In this document: positions 1 through 13,300 of the stretch, in pieces
How positions within the stretch are numbered: the first letter of the stretch is position 1
Layout: the number at the start of each line of letters is the position of its first letter
Assembly: GCA_029817715.1 (NCBI GenBank)
Contig: JARUPY010000473.1
Span: forward strand, 496,001-560,000
DNA: 64,000 bases
Direction: 5' to 3'
From: Melastoma dodecandrum
Taxonomy: Eukaryota > Streptophyta > Magnoliopsida > Myrtales > Melastomataceae
Made by a program: the position numbers and the translations under genes
Notes under the pieces: model-generated
The model's database searches: none
What the model was told of the DNA's origin: nothing
What the model saw: only the letters and a program-made list of their open reading frames with translations

Positions 1-116
1 CACACCACCCCACCTCCCTTACATACACAACCCACACTCCACTTCTCACTTCTAACTGTTTCTCAGAATTCCCATAATTTTTCTTATTCTCTTTCTTCAG
101 TGTCGCCCCCCCCTTC

Positions 117-437
117 TTATTCCTTCGCGCTGTCAGTCTTCTGTTGGGGAACGAGAATACCGGTGCCACCTTCCTTCTTTCCCTCTTTTAGTCCCAACAT
201 TTCTTCTTGCTCCACATTTTCGTCCTCCCTATCTTCTCCTCTCAATTTGAACCCGAACCCAGTTGCCTTGCTCTTCAGCCCATCAATCTTCGGCGGCCTC
301 GACCCGAAATCCAACATTAAGTTCAAAGAGTGCTCATTCCTTTCTTCGACAGCTTCCATTCCCACTTCAGCTTCACCGGCAGCAGCTATTCCTTCCATGT
401 CTGTCTCCACTCTTGCCTCTTCCTGCATCAATTCCAT
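117..437 (-). other. Acidic ORF of unknown origin adjoining the lectin fragment
   Basis: A stretch of about 106 codons stays open on the minus strand exactly where the lectin homology of the neighbouring fragment stops, but in a different frame. It is rich in Glu and Lys, has no signal peptide and no domain I recognise, and ends in a stop at 117. Its junction with the lectin part, near 430, looks like an exon or fragment from another gene joined to the receptor remnant. It could also be chance open sequence, since the opposite strand is open over the same interval (100-495). Confidence 0.3.
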
Positions 438-1323
438 TCTCCCCGCACGCCCCGTGTACTTTACAATGCTGTGCGAATGCCAGCCAGGTGATTGACCAAT
501 TTCCTGTAGACTTGTTCAAGCTGTAAAGCCTAAGGTTAGCATCATGTTCGATCATAAGCATCCTGCTGATCCCAGGACCTTGATCAGAGGAATTGAACCA
601 GAACTGGTCGCTCGAGAGGAAATGTCCTGATCCATCGAGCACGGCAATCCTGCTGCTGTTGTAATGGGACCTCCCGTTCTGGTAGATGTTATTATCAGGG
701 TTCGGCCAGTAAATGCTTGAGATGTCAGGGTCGTCGTACGTCATCTTGAGGACATTATCACTGTCAACGAACAAGCTGTAGCGCCCCGAGTAATATGCAC
801 CCATTTCTAAGGAAGAAACTAGCTTCATGCTTTTCGTGAGCGGTTGACCAGGAAGGAGAGTGTCCATCGGGTAATCAAAGCTTTGCCACAGGATAGTCCC
901 CCGGGGATCTTTAAGTACGAGATTGCCCGAACCCAAAATCTCGAGCCACTTGGCGTTCGTGGAGGTGTTGTCGGTCGCCCAAACGGAGGATCCTTCCGTG
1001 TCCGTCAAGACCAGAATGCCGTCGTCCCTAAAGGAAAGCCTCGAGCCCCGGCCGTTGACGGGGCGGTTACGGTTGGCAGTCCATACGACGGCCTTATCAC
1101 TGGAGCTGACGAACCAAACCGAGAACCAGAAAGCGTTTCCTCCAAGGCCATGAAACCCGCAGGCAAAGGTGCCGTCCTGGGAGACAAGTCGGCGAGAGTA
1201 GCGATCCTCGACCGAAAGGGAAGAGCCCCTCCCTAAACGGTTCGAAGAGGACGAGACGGAGGTCGCAATCACGAGCAGGAACTGCAAAGTGTAAATGAGG
1301 ACGAGGAAGCGCGAACGAACCAT
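373..1323 (-). pseudogene. Truncated G-type lectin S-receptor-like kinase (PK1 type)
   Basis: The N-terminal part of a receptor-like kinase of the bulb-lectin/S-locus family is seen on the minus strand. The Met at 1323 is chosen over the upstream in-frame Met at 1449 because it is followed directly by a hydrophobic signal peptide (about residues 3-21). The B-lectin domain follows, with VVWTANRNRPV and ILWQSFDYPMDTLLPGQ, then the S-locus-like segment ending in VHGACGENGI. Family members continue through a Cys-rich/PAN region, a membrane span and a Ser/Thr kinase, about 800 residues in all. Here homology stops near position 430 and about 20 unrelated residues lead to a stop at 373. No transmembrane or kinase sequence is visible downstream. 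I read it as a truncated or chimeric pseudogene; a short soluble lectin-only protein is the alternative. Confidence 0.75.
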
Positions 1324-1389
1324 TGGGTTGAATGGCTCAGAAGATCTATGTATAATACATACAAACCAGAAACAAGATATGCGTAGGCT

Positions 1390-1425
1390 GTATTTATTTA
1401 TAAATCTTGTTGACTTACTTTGACT
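1390..1425 (-). promoter_or_regulatory. TATA-like box and paired W-boxes upstream of the lectin fragment
   Basis: Reading toward the lectin ORF there is a TATAAATA-like element around 1394-1402, about 75 bp before the Met at 1323. Just upstream of it lie two TTGACT motifs at 1410-1415 and 1420-1425, ten bases apart. TTGAC[C/T] is the WRKY-binding W-box, and paired W-boxes are common in defence-responsive receptor promoters. Function is inferred. Confidence 0.4.
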
Positions 1426-1449
1426 AAAAAAGTCCCACTTGTTTATCAT

Positions 1450-3637
1450 TAAGGTGATATCGAATCGATAAATATTTAATCTAACAAATGTGTAAAATAA
1501 TTATTAGTTGCAAAAGTGAACGGATTAGAATCATCTCCATTTCATAAAAAATATGGAGAGTCTACATTTCATGGTTAAGATTAATTCTCTTTAATCCTTG
1601 TTAATTCCAACATTATAAATTTACTTTATTACCTTGATATATTAATAAATTATTTACTTTAATATATTACAAATAAATAAAATGTTACAATATATAATTT
1701 ATTGTTTAATATTTGTCTTTGATCGATTTAATATTTTGAATTTATAATTTGTGGTTTAACTTTTAATATTTAGGGTTTAACATTTATGGTGTAAAATTTT
1801 GAATTTATAATTTATGGTTTAACTTTTAATATTTAAGGTTTAACATTTTGGGTTTAAAATTTGGAATTTATAATTTATGGCTTAAGTTTTAATATTTAAG
1901 GTTTAACATTAAGAGTTTAATGTTTTGAGTTTATAATTTAGTGTTTATAATTTATTGTGTTATTAATTAAATGTAGTGTTTTAAAAATGTAAAAATATTT
2001 TAAAAAATGAATCGAATAATGTCAATTTTGCCCTTACCATAATTAAAAATAAGATAAAATACAAAAAAGTTATAATTATGAAAATGTATTTCATTAGAAA
2101 TTAAGAGGATCCAGATCCAAGTGGACGGGCGAGTCTTCTACGGAGAAGCATTCGCCCATACGTATTTTCCAACTCCAATTCCAAGTTGGAGGATGGTTCC
2201 AAATCAGGATGGATTTTACCAAATCTTATTCTTTTTAAGTTTTTCCGATTTATTTTATATTTTTTAGGTTTTTTTTAAAAAAAATTGAGGTTTAGACCAT
2301 CACCATTGCTGCTCCAAATTGCTATTTTGAGAAACTTAGAATATATAGTTTTAAGAAACTTAGAAAAAAGCACTTGTACCTGACAACATTAGATGAAAGC
2401 CCAAAATTATGGTGGGAAAGAAAAATGAATCTTTGTTCATTACATAGGCGGCTTCACTGGAATCCAAAATTGCGATTTTGAACTCAAGTAAAATTTTTGA
2501 AAAATTTAGAAAAAATAAAACTGACCGAGAGTTTCCGAATTACTAGAATAAAAATTCACCAGCGGTTCATGGGGCATTGGTTGAAATCATTTGCACATAT
2601 TATGTTGATAGATTATTACACTTAAGTTGTGGGCACCATAGATAGAGCATTTTTCTTTTAAGTTTACGTGCGGTTGGTCTACGACGGACCAAATTGGATC
2701 GAACCATGTCCAGCCCTATTTATTCAAATTATCCGTATTTAGCTACGGGGGACACGACCACGACCGTGCTCTCGTGTACTTTTGTTGTTTTAAACGCCTT
2801 TGGAGGTCTTGTGTTTGTACCGTATATAAAATACACTTCTTTAAAACATATCATTTCTAATTATAAAACAAATATGGCGTATCGCTCATATTGGAAACAA
2901 ATTAGCTGTTCAGATCGATTTTACATGTAAAAAGCAGGACATGAAATCGTCTCATTTTTTATAGACTGTCTATTTATTTAGTTTAAAAATTCAGCAATGA
3001 AATAGAATATACTTATTAATTCCATTCTCTTTCTCTTCTCAGCGATTAAATACATTATTTACTATATTTTTTTCTCCCTGCTCGCCATTTCATCTGAAAT
3101 CACGTTTCGAAAATCAAAGGGGATGATATTAAGGAATGAATTTTCCAAGGGAAAAAAAGAGGTGGATCCGTGCCTTTTTTAGGGCTTTTGAAGTGTTATT
3201 GATTACGCAGCGGAAGAAGTTCGATATATTCTCAAACCCTCCAAACCCACTTCCCTCAAATCCAAACGCCAAGTCTCGACCGACCTAGTCAGACAGACAG
3301 ACTCCACATTTCTTTCTACATTCCTAATCCTAGCTAACCAAAGTCAAAAAATTTCAATTTATCTAGAAAATGGAGTTAAGTTTTCGGAACGAAGCCTCTG
3401 GAAAAGGACGCGAACAGTGATATTGCATAAATCATCAGGACATCCAAAAAACGGACGGCTTATTTGATTTATATTTGTGATCCGAAAGCTCTCTTCTATC
3501 TTCCGTTTTGTTGGTACATGGAGCTCATTCCTCGTGGGTTCTACAGGGCTTTCTCTTCGATCTCATCCAATAACAATGGAATGGACCCATTTCCTTTTTA
3601 ATCTTAGGAAGTTTATCGCCATTATTGATACTTAACT
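1450..3637. other. AT-rich spacer between lectin fragment and K+ channel
   Basis: No gene is visible. It holds a tandem repeat at 1736-1960 and, at its right end, the probable promoter and 5' leader of the channel gene, with no ATG-led ORF of any length joining it. A 78-codon open stretch at 2694-2930 has no recognisable features. Confidence 0.6.
1736..1960. repeat. 63-bp AT-rich tandem repeat, about 3.5 units
   Basis: Units start at 1736, 1799, 1862 and 1925, the last partial, giving an exact period of 63 bp. Each unit contains GGTTTAAC and TTTAGGGTTTA-like words that resemble degenerate plant telomere repeat but are spaced too irregularly to be one. Confidence 0.85.
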
Positions 3638-6600
3638 ATGTTGAAAGTTACCAAGGGGATAGGACAAACTACTATACAAAGAATGCCGACGGAGACAACT
3701 CCCGTACCCCTGCTGCTCCGACGACGAACCAGCGGCGAGATTAGGAGCCTTAACTCGGTTTCAAGCAGCCTTCTCCCCGCGTTCGGCACTGCTATCGAGG
3801 GGAACAGCCCCCTCCTCAGGAAACATGTGGTTTTCCCTTATGATCGTAGATACAGGTTGATGTTCAATTCAGTTCTGTAATATAACATGGTCGTTGCTCC
3901 ACGAAGGGATCGATGTATGCCATGTTATTCGCTGCAGGTTATGGCAGACGTTTTTGGTGCTGCTGGTTGTGTACTCCGCTTGGGCATCCCCCTTCGAACT
4001 GGCCTTTAAGAAGGCTACGACTGGGACTCTCATGTTTATCGATTTGGTCGTGGATGGCTTCTTTGCAGCCGATATCGTCTTGACGTTCTTCGTAGCCTAC
4101 CTCGATAAATCGACGTATCTACTCGTGGATGACCACAAGAAGATCGCTGCAAGGTGTGGAAAGTTTTCCCATAGTTTACGGCTGACTCCCAAACTTCGGA
4201 AAACTCGATAAGTTTCCATTTTACCAGAGCCAGCCTTTCGACACATCTTGTACACACGTGCAGGTATGTGACGAGGATATACTTCCCAATGGACGTAGCA
4301 TCAACCCTTCCATTTCAAGTTATATACCGAGTTCTCACTGGGAAGATGCATCAGGGTCGAGTCTTTGGTTTCCTAAATCTGCTCCGGCTTTGGAGACTAA
4401 GGAGAGTCAGCGAACTGTTCTCGAGGTACAGTTATGCAGAAAAACAAAGGACAAAGCAGAAATTGCTCATAGTCTATAAAATATGATGTACATTACTTAA
4501 ACTTATTCTGTTTACAAAACGAGGATGTGTTCAGGCTAGAGAAGGACACACGCTTTACCTACTTCTGGATAAGATACTTCAAACTTATCGGCGTAAGAAT
4601 TCCTCCTCGCCTAGATAATTTGCGAGCTTGCATTATTGCACGGCATGAACAGTAGAAGACGTTAACTCATGCTGATGATTTACAGGTTACTCTATTTGCT
4701 GTGCACTCCGCTGGTTGTTTTTACTTCTGGCTAGCCACTATACATAAGCCATCAGATAACACATGGATTGCGGCTAAGGTCAACGATTTCGAGCAAAGAA
4801 GCATTTGGCTGGGCTACACTTACTCTATGTACTGGTCGATCGTGACCCTAACAACGGTCGGATACGGGGACTTGCATGCGGTGAACCCGGTGGAGAAGGC
4901 GTTCAACATGTTCTACATGCTGTTCAACATAGGTCTCACTGCTTATTTGATAGGGAATATGACCAATCTTGTTGTCCACAGCGCAGTCAGGACTTTCAGG
5001 ATGGTAAGCGCTTTGCTCCTACATCTCCCGAACTCTCTACCTGGAGTAGTTAATACAGTTCTGGATGTTCTTTTCCCTATCAGTTTCAATCGCGACGAAT
5101 CCTTGTGACATTGTGCCTCGTGAATCTTGTACAGAGGGATGCGATAAATGAGATACTGCAGTTTGCAAGCAAAAACAGGCTACCGGAAGGCTTAAAAGAA
5201 CAGATGCTGTCACACATGCAGCTTAAATTCAAAACAGCTGAGTTACAGCAAGAGGAAGTGCTGGAGGACCTCCCGAAGGCCATAAGGTCTAGCATCGCTC
5301 AGCATCTCTACCGACGAACGGTCGAGAAAGCTTATCTATTCAAGGGTGTCTCCGAGGACCTCATAGTGCAGCTGGTAAACTGTTTCTTTTCATCTTATAC
5401 TTAAACCGCTGAGAATTGTGGTAACTTCTATTGTCTCTCAGGTATCTGAGATGAAGGCAGAGTATTTTCCACCCAATGTCGAGATCATATTACAGAATGA
5501 AGTTCCTACAGACTTCTATATAGTAACGTCGGGAGCTTTGGTACAGTTTTCTTAATGCATTCGGAACATCCTTCATGTTAAATTACCCCTTAAAGACTCG
5601 AGCTAAGATTTCGTTTTGCAGGATGTAATCGTGATCGAGAATAGAGTGGAAAAGGTATGATTCAACTATATTCTTGCCCATGTAAAACCTCATTTTCTCC
5701 CTTCATTTTGGCAAAGCTAAATAGTCCTCGAACAACATTTAGCTTCAAATCTGCTATGTTGATGTACTCTTGTTATTCGGGATTAATGGAGTTCCTGGTC
5801 AGTCGACACCAGCAAGAGCTTGATCATGGGTTTGCGGCAAAAAAATAAAAAAAATCTCTTTGTAACTAGTTCCGAGAATAAGGTTGCTAGCTATATATGA
5901 TTGGAACTTCCCCTTGTTAGTGAAACCGCTAATCTAATACTTCTAAGATTCCCAATCTCCGAGCTTTTGCAGACGTTTACCAAATTTGGTCCAACCGAGA
6001 TGGTAGGAGAAATCGGAGTAATGTTCAACATCCCGCAACCTTTCACAGTGAGAACCAAAAAACTTTCTCAGGTTATCAGACTCAGCCATCATAATTTCAA
6101 GGGACTTATGCAGCCCCAGAGTGCGGATGGGAAGATAATCCTCACCAACTTCATACAGGTGCGCTTCCAACTTTTTCATCATTGTGTATTCCATGATAAC
6201 ATGTAACTGAGACAAATCGAAGAAAACTGTAACAACTACTCGGACCAAATATTGCTGTATCCCGCTGTTCTTTCCTTCTATGCTTGATATACTCGGTTTG
6301 TGGTCGTACTTAAGTTTAACGATGTTTCCTTTCTCGGGGACCAGTACCTGAAGGGATTGAATCCAGAGATACTTCAAGAAATATTCAGAGGAGATTTAAG
6401 CCCAGAGGTAAATCCGTCATGTCCTGCTACATGTCGACAAGCATATTGATCTTCCACAATCTCGTTAGTTTCCTCTTCTTCGAGCAGGATGTGTTATCCA
6501 ATCAGATGCTCCACCAGGACATAAGCATCGAAGGCGACACAAACGGTAATATGTTAACATGAACCATGATCATCTCTTGCTCGTCAGAATGAACAAGTCC

Positions 6601-7007
6601 AATCTGACGACAAACTTACTGATCAAGCTGGATGATCCGCCCAATCTAACCGAGAAATCTCCTTACAGGAGGACAGAAAACTTCCGCAGCAATTTCGAGA
6701 GAATCAGTGCCGAGGATAATCATTCATGGACATCATCCGGATGAGGCTTCCACGGGAGGTTCCGCAAGGGGTAAACTCATACATCTGCCGGACACGACTG
6801 AAGATCTCTTCAGAATGTCAGGTGCCTTCCCGATTTTTTGAAGAAAATCATGCTCTATCTTAGACTCGGCAATGTTGACATCACGCTGATTTTGTGCCGT
6901 CAGCGGGGAAGTTTGGGAAAAGAGGAAGCAAAATCGTCACAGCTGATGGATCAGAAGTGGAAGAGTTGGATGCCTTGAGGGAGGGTGATCACTTGTACAT
7001 CTTTTAG
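3638..7007 (+). CDS. KAT3: Shaker-type K+ channel subunit, KAT3/AtKC1-like
   Basis: Plasma-membrane voltage-gated inward K+ channel subunit. Thirteen exons join in frame: 3638-3855, 3938-4153, 4264-4425, 4535-4592, 4686-5003, 5135-5374, 5442-5540, 5622-5654, 5973-6158, 6345-6407, 6488-6545, 6669-6821, 6904-7007, giving 635 aa. S1 is near residues 74-95; the S4 sensor ([19 protein letters not shown]) is near 180-198; the pore helix and filter TTVGYGDLH have GYGD at 277-280; S6 follows at about 287-311. A cyclic-nucleotide-binding domain with [17 protein letters not shown] comes next, then a C-terminal KHA domain ending in REGDHLYIF. Ankyrin repeats, found in AKT1, are absent. RTF.MR after S6 and the IIIHGH segment match KC1 better than KAT1/2. 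KC1 subunits are usually silent alone and tune partner channels. A second in-frame Met at 3683 could also be the start. Confidence 0.93.
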
Positions 7008-7348
7008 AGAGTGCCGCCACCATTTTGTACATTCTGTGTTAGACTCCATGCAGGCAAGTAAACAGCAACCACAAACTTCTCCCTTTCAGATTTCAGACGC
7101 GAACAGGCCAATTCAAAACGATACCATAAGCAAGGGACCAACGAATACATTAAGAAATGGGATCTCATTCTCACAAGTCATTTGTTTTCCATCCAAATCC
7201 CCCTTCCCACTCCACCTCCAGTCACTCAAAAAAAAAAGAATTACTGTACAAATCAAATTACTTTACAGCTTTCCCAGGCGACCTTGATCAGGAGACAGCC
7301 GAAGCCCACTTCCATTTCTTATTTACATTTGAAAGAAAAAGAAACTGC
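7008..7348. other. Convergent 3' ends of the K+ channel and ATG1 genes
   Basis: This 341-bp gap separates two stop codons facing each other and must hold both 3' UTRs and polyadenylation sites. A run of ten A (about 7228-7237) is present. No other feature is seen. Confidence 0.6.
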
Positions 7349-10300
7349 CTAAGTGGCGCCTTGACGGTCACCGTCATTATCAGCAGACAGGCCCTGTGAG
7401 CTTATATGAGCCTGCCTATTCCTAAGGATATCGATGTAGTTCTGGAGCCTGTACCTATCAGAGTTGGTTAGGGAGAATGGAGGGTTAAGAATGAGAGACG
7501 GCGCTTCCACCAGAAGGAAGACCAATAAATGCACTGCCTTGGAATACAATGAGGCTGCAGTACCCATGTCGCCCATCAGTTCATCCACCTGGAATCATTA
7601 AAAATGTATCGTTAAAATTAGGTCAGGGCACCCGTGCAGCACAAAGTTTATATTGTTTTGAATAAGAGAAATTCCGACGACTCAAAATGTTGATTCGACG
7701 AGAATGACGTCCACTGTTATAAACTGCAGACTTAAAAATTCTCATGCCCAGAATTAGTGGGAGTCAAAATACCTTCATCCTAAGGGAAAAAGTTAGTTCA
7801 TAAAGTCGATCAATCATACTACTCATTGAATAACATAATATTTCAGTCACTATGTTTTGCTTTCTTATGTTAATATGTTTTACCAAGCATATCAGTCACG
7901 TATCTCAAATGCTTGAACTTTCTGGTTCTCAAACCGAACCCAACTGTTGGGAATAGATAATAAAGATTAATAATCATTCAGGAATGACAGGTGTATTTAG
8001 TGAATGGATCAATCTTCGCAACAAAAAATGAAAAAAGTGGGATCAAACAGAAGTACTTACACCACCCTGCCTGCCCAGAACAAGAGCCGCCTGAAAGATT
8101 GTCTCCATAGCGTCCGGCATCTCTGTACTTCCTACGAATATTAACAGATTACATGAAAAGTCATACAATTTGAAAACAAATAACACAAACATTAGTTTAT
8201 CTAGCAAGGATGGAAGCGAGACATTTAAATGTTTGTGATGTCAAAATTGAACAGCTCTTATCTCTCTGGTCATGAATATTGCCAGATCACTGGATATGAC
8301 ACCCGGGGTTTTAATGGTGAAACTAACTTGTTTAAATGTTGCAAGGGTAAGGCATGTGAAACCCTCCCCTTACACAATAATCACTTTGTGTGTTGAGGAC
8401 ACCATCATTAGCAACTGCCCTAAGAAAACGAATTTTCCTATGTAAAACCAGCTCACCAACACCAATTTATAATGACCACTGTGGTGCATTTTCCCATCAA
8501 ATTCCCAGCATGTAAAGATATGAGAACCATCATAAAGTGGCGAGGGAATCAGAATCAAAGAAATCATCAAGATCGGTGTTAATAATACTCAATTGAAGCA
8601 AAGTTAGAAGAATTAACATGATCCTATACTAGTAGAAAATGCAATTACTGGTACCTCGTTCAACATATTTTGACAGTTCTTCAGCATGCCCAACTTCTCG
8701 AAGAAATTCACTTTTGATAAGAGTCGAGAGATTCTCCACCCCAGAATCATAGTCCAGATTGGGACATGCCAGCAAATCTGAATTTCCATGCACCCTATCG
8801 ACATTTCTCTTTGATCGCACTACCCCTTGTCTGGGACTTCCTTCTATGGCAGATGCAGCCTGTGTGTGGCATATGTCAAGTGCTTGCTTCCATATAGCAA
8901 GAATCACCAGCTGAACAGAGAATGCTTCCAAATATCTGTCTCCATCAATCTGAAAAATAAGCATTAAGTATATATGCATGCATTGTACAGCAAACCCATT
9001 GCGGACAAACTTGTAGAATTACAAGAATGACGCTAATATTAACAGAGCAATAAAACGTAGAAGCTGGCAAAGTAATGGGTAAGATATCCATGAAACCCGT
9101 GTTAGTCCATTTGATTTCATCATCAGCAATCTCATCGCACTTCGACCTAGGCTGGAAAGCACTCAGACAATGTTCGCATCTTTACAACTTTTATTTCATG
9201 CTTTTGTGCTTTTGTACATAGTTTACCATCCCACATTCACACCAATAAATTATCATGGTCCAATGGAAGTTGAATGGGCGCGTCTAGTGAATCCAAGCAG
9301 AGCCTAATAATCACAGAGAGAACTTGATGCACTTCTCCATTGCATCTACCCAAACTTAATCCTAAGTGTCCTGTCTTTATCTATAGCTAGTTCTTTTAGA
9401 AATACTGGCTCGAGGTACTTAAAATTCAAATCCTCAGGTTATGCATTGTCATGCCTACAATTCCACTCAACATGTTATATAGTCACCTTACACAGCCAAA
9501 CCCCTTCTTGTCAGGATTCTAGTTTTGTAACTACTTTTATGTTGCCTCTGACCAAGACGATACCATCAATAAACCAATTTGCGTTTCAACCAACATTCCT
9601 GGCGTAAAATCAATTTGAAGGGTGGGGGGACAAGGAGAATCACTGAGATGTACCTTCCCATTCACTAGTTCCTTAATGGCATATGCACTCTGTTGCAACG
9701 ACTTGATCCTTGTGACACGATGTGAAGACGGCTTTTCCAAGGTATCAACATTGTCCATAGATTCAAAAGAAAGAGGATTATTGCCATGGCCTTCTAGGCC
9801 TCCACTATTATATGCTGCATGCATTATGGGAACTGGGGCACTAGATGGAAAGCCTGTAACACGAGATTCTTGGGGAGGACTTCCCGATTTATAAGGAACA
9901 TTGATTGGTCTAGATGTGCCCATTGAGGAAGAACAGACATCCATTGGAGGACCGGATACAATGACATAGTCTTGATCAATCAAATCCAAAGAATCTGAAA
10001 CTGCAAATCATGAAACCATTACTCAATGAAAAATCTTGAATCTCTCAATCATGCTTTAAAATGGCAAATAATGACAGAGTATGTTGTACCTCTAGAGTGA
10101 ATGTTCATGGATTTATGATCTGATGAGTCAAGGGGATCGCTTGGGCTTAATACAGTATGTCTGTGAACATCAGGCCCGATGGCATTGTTGTCCACTCTAC
10201 TGATTCTGCGGCTAGAATTTGTCACTTCGTTCTTGTCAGTTTTTAAGCTATAAGTAGGTTCTTTAGCACGCTCTATTGAGGTATTCCGCTTATGAGGGGA

Positions 10301-13300
10301 TGGGCTACCACTGGAACCACTGCAAACATCATCCAATAAAAATGGGAAGCAATCATCATTCGAAGAGTCCTCCACTCTTTTCCTAGGATCAGACTCAGTC
10401 CAAGGAAAACTTGGCACATTTCCTGATGGCTTCCGACCTCTGCAAATATGATAAAAAGGAAAAGAACAACCGATTCTTGAGTTTATGAAATTTAAGTTGA
10501 GGAAAGAAATTTAGGTGTACTAGGATCCAAAATGATGCACCACCTGTCTTCAGTACCTTAATGAGCCACCGGCTTCATTTTGAGGAAAAAATGGATGGTT
10601 GAAGAACTCTTCAAAGGTAAGACGCTCAACTGTGTATGACCAAGACAATGCCAAAGGTTAAGATTGCCCAGCTATGTACATGTTTGTGATAAAAACTCAC
10701 AATGACTGCGGAATAATCAAATAGTGAATCACATATTTTCCACCTAATATGCAGACATTTAAGCACATCTCCTCCAAACTAGTGGGAACAGATACCAGAT
10801 GGAACTAGGAAGTTTTCTTCTCATCAGGAAATTTTGGCCAATGATAACACATTGTACTCCACCTATGCAATTTAAAGATGTTCAGTAATTCTTATTTTGT
10901 TCTGAATTTAATTTTTTCTTTTAAAGTGAATAGTCCATGTAAATATTCTTTTACGACAAATAAATTATCTGTATCAATTATTCAATTTCCTGATTAACCA
11001 ACCAAAAGTTCCACAAAACACAATCATAAAACACTGATCTTTATCTTCATTTCTTCCATCCACAACATTCAGGTTGAAACAAAGAACACAAAAGCATCCA
11101 ACTTCATCGAAAAATAACAATTTCCAACCTGGATTACGCCGAAGCAATTTCTGGCACAGGTCCTTGCAGTCGGAACTAAGATCCTTTAAATTAGGAGGGA
11201 ATTGCAATTCATTTGATTTCACAATATTCTGAAGCAACTGCTCAATATGAACAAATAAATTAGGCAACCTGAGAAGTCAAATTGTAACTATAAACAACAT
11301 ACATGATTCACTCAAGGGCAGAAAGAAGGAAATAAAAGAACAAATGAATAAATTAACTTGACACCTGTATTTGATTGTTTCCATTGAATGGGGTTCTTCC
11401 AGTAACAAGTTGATATAATATCGCACCAACACTCCATAAATCTGCCTGTTCGGTTTGGGGGAGATTTAAGCATAAGTTTTGAGCTTCTTTACAGAACCAG
11501 AGGTTTAAGTATAAGCATATCACCTTTGCATCATACTTCTGAAGTTGCATGATTTCTGGTGCCATGTAAAGAGGCGAACCGCACAATGTTTCTGCAAGGC
11601 CCTTTGGCTGCAAGGATCTGCAAAAGAAAGGGGAATATCATCACAAGGTAGAAGAAACCAAAGCATCTAAGATTCCTAATATAACGAAGATCAAGATTCA
11701 TTCTACAATTTATACTATGCTAGTATGAGCAAATTATTATATAATATAAAAGAAGAATGAAAAAGGACCTGAGAAACAGAACATTCATCACGGTTTTAAT
11801 GGTATTAGAGAATCTCTGCGACAATGTTTTACGCTATGCTGGTATAAGCAAATTATTATATAATATAAGAGTAAAAGGTGAATAAAAACATGAGAAACAA
11901 ATAATTTCATTATGTGTAAAATGGTATTAGGGAATACATATGGTAATGTCATACCATGCTGGTAAAAACAAATTATTATATAGAATAAAAGAAAACGAGA
12001 AAAGAACAGTAAGAAAAAAAATCATTCATCACAAGTTTAATGGTATTAGAGAATCTATGGGGCCAACTTCACTCTGCGGGATTTAAGGCTTCAGCCATCT
12101 ATCAAATGGTCAAGAATAAAGAAGCCCCATGAAGGAAACGACGTGTTTATAAACGATCTAAAAGGAAGAAAAGGAAATTTTGGTTTTCTACGTAACATTT
12201 TTAACAGTGTCTGCCAGCAACTTCTACAAATTTTCTTGCCACCAATCCAGGTGTCCTATCTCCAAAATAAACAAAGATCATATAACGCAGTTTTGTAGAC
12301 TCATCCAGTAGATAAACAAAAATTTGGAGGGCCTCTCCAGCACTTGAACATACAAGCAACTCAATTCAATGAAAGCACATTCACCAAAGAATCCAAAGGA
12401 ATAATCACTTGAATGTTCAGCCAAAAGGAAGATTCTCTTCAGCAAACAAGACCAGTACCACGTATAACTATCTATAATTGTGCAAGGAAAATGTATGTAA
12501 AAGTGGAAAATATTAAAACGTCAGTTTCTTTGTGATTTTGATTAGTCTATTACACACACCTAAACATGGACCAGTTATGAGTGTTACTGTTACCTAGCAA
12601 ATCCAAAATCTGCAATCTTTAGGATAGAACGATCCTCACTGGTAGATAACAGGAGATTCTGCGAATAAGAAATCGAGAAAATTTTAAACAAAGAAAATGA
12701 ATGCTACAGAATAAGTGCACTAGACATAATGTTCGACAAAGATATCAAGGGCAAAGACTGAGAAAGAAAAAAAAAGATAATGACAGTTAATGAACTTATC
12801 CTAGAAAAATGTAACATCTACATACATAAGCAGAAAAGAAAAAACATAATAAGCAGAAAAACAAAAACATAAAGGCCCAACCTGTGGCTTCAGATCTCGA
12901 TGTATAAGGTTATTGTCACGGAGGACTTTCAGACCCATCGCTGTCATAACAAGATGCATGACCTTGGAATTAATAGTGTTTAAAAGAAAAAGTATCTGCA
13001 AGGACAAATGGAGATGATAAAAGTTCAAGAACCTACCAAGCTGCTGCATGAAGTGCTTTGCAATTTCTTCAGGAACTCTTCCATGGCGATTAATATACAT
13101 AGACAAATCACCCCCTTTGCAGTATTCCAAAACGAGATGTATTTTTCCAGGAACCTGAACTCCATTAAAAACCCATTTCAACATAGGTAAAATCACACGT
13201 CATAAGATATTTGAGAAAAGCACTCTACTTCACAATCACAGTAATGTCAGTGTCAGGATGAAGCAATATGAGTGAAAGGAACAGTTCTAAACAGTGCGAA

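Noticed and set aside
1741..1930. Interstitial telomere repeat
   Set aside because: TTTAGGG occurs only once; the structure is a 63-bp minisatellite.
2694..2930. 78-codon ORF in the spacer upstream of the K+ channel
   Set aside because: No domain, no splice or promoter context, and typical length for chance ORFs.
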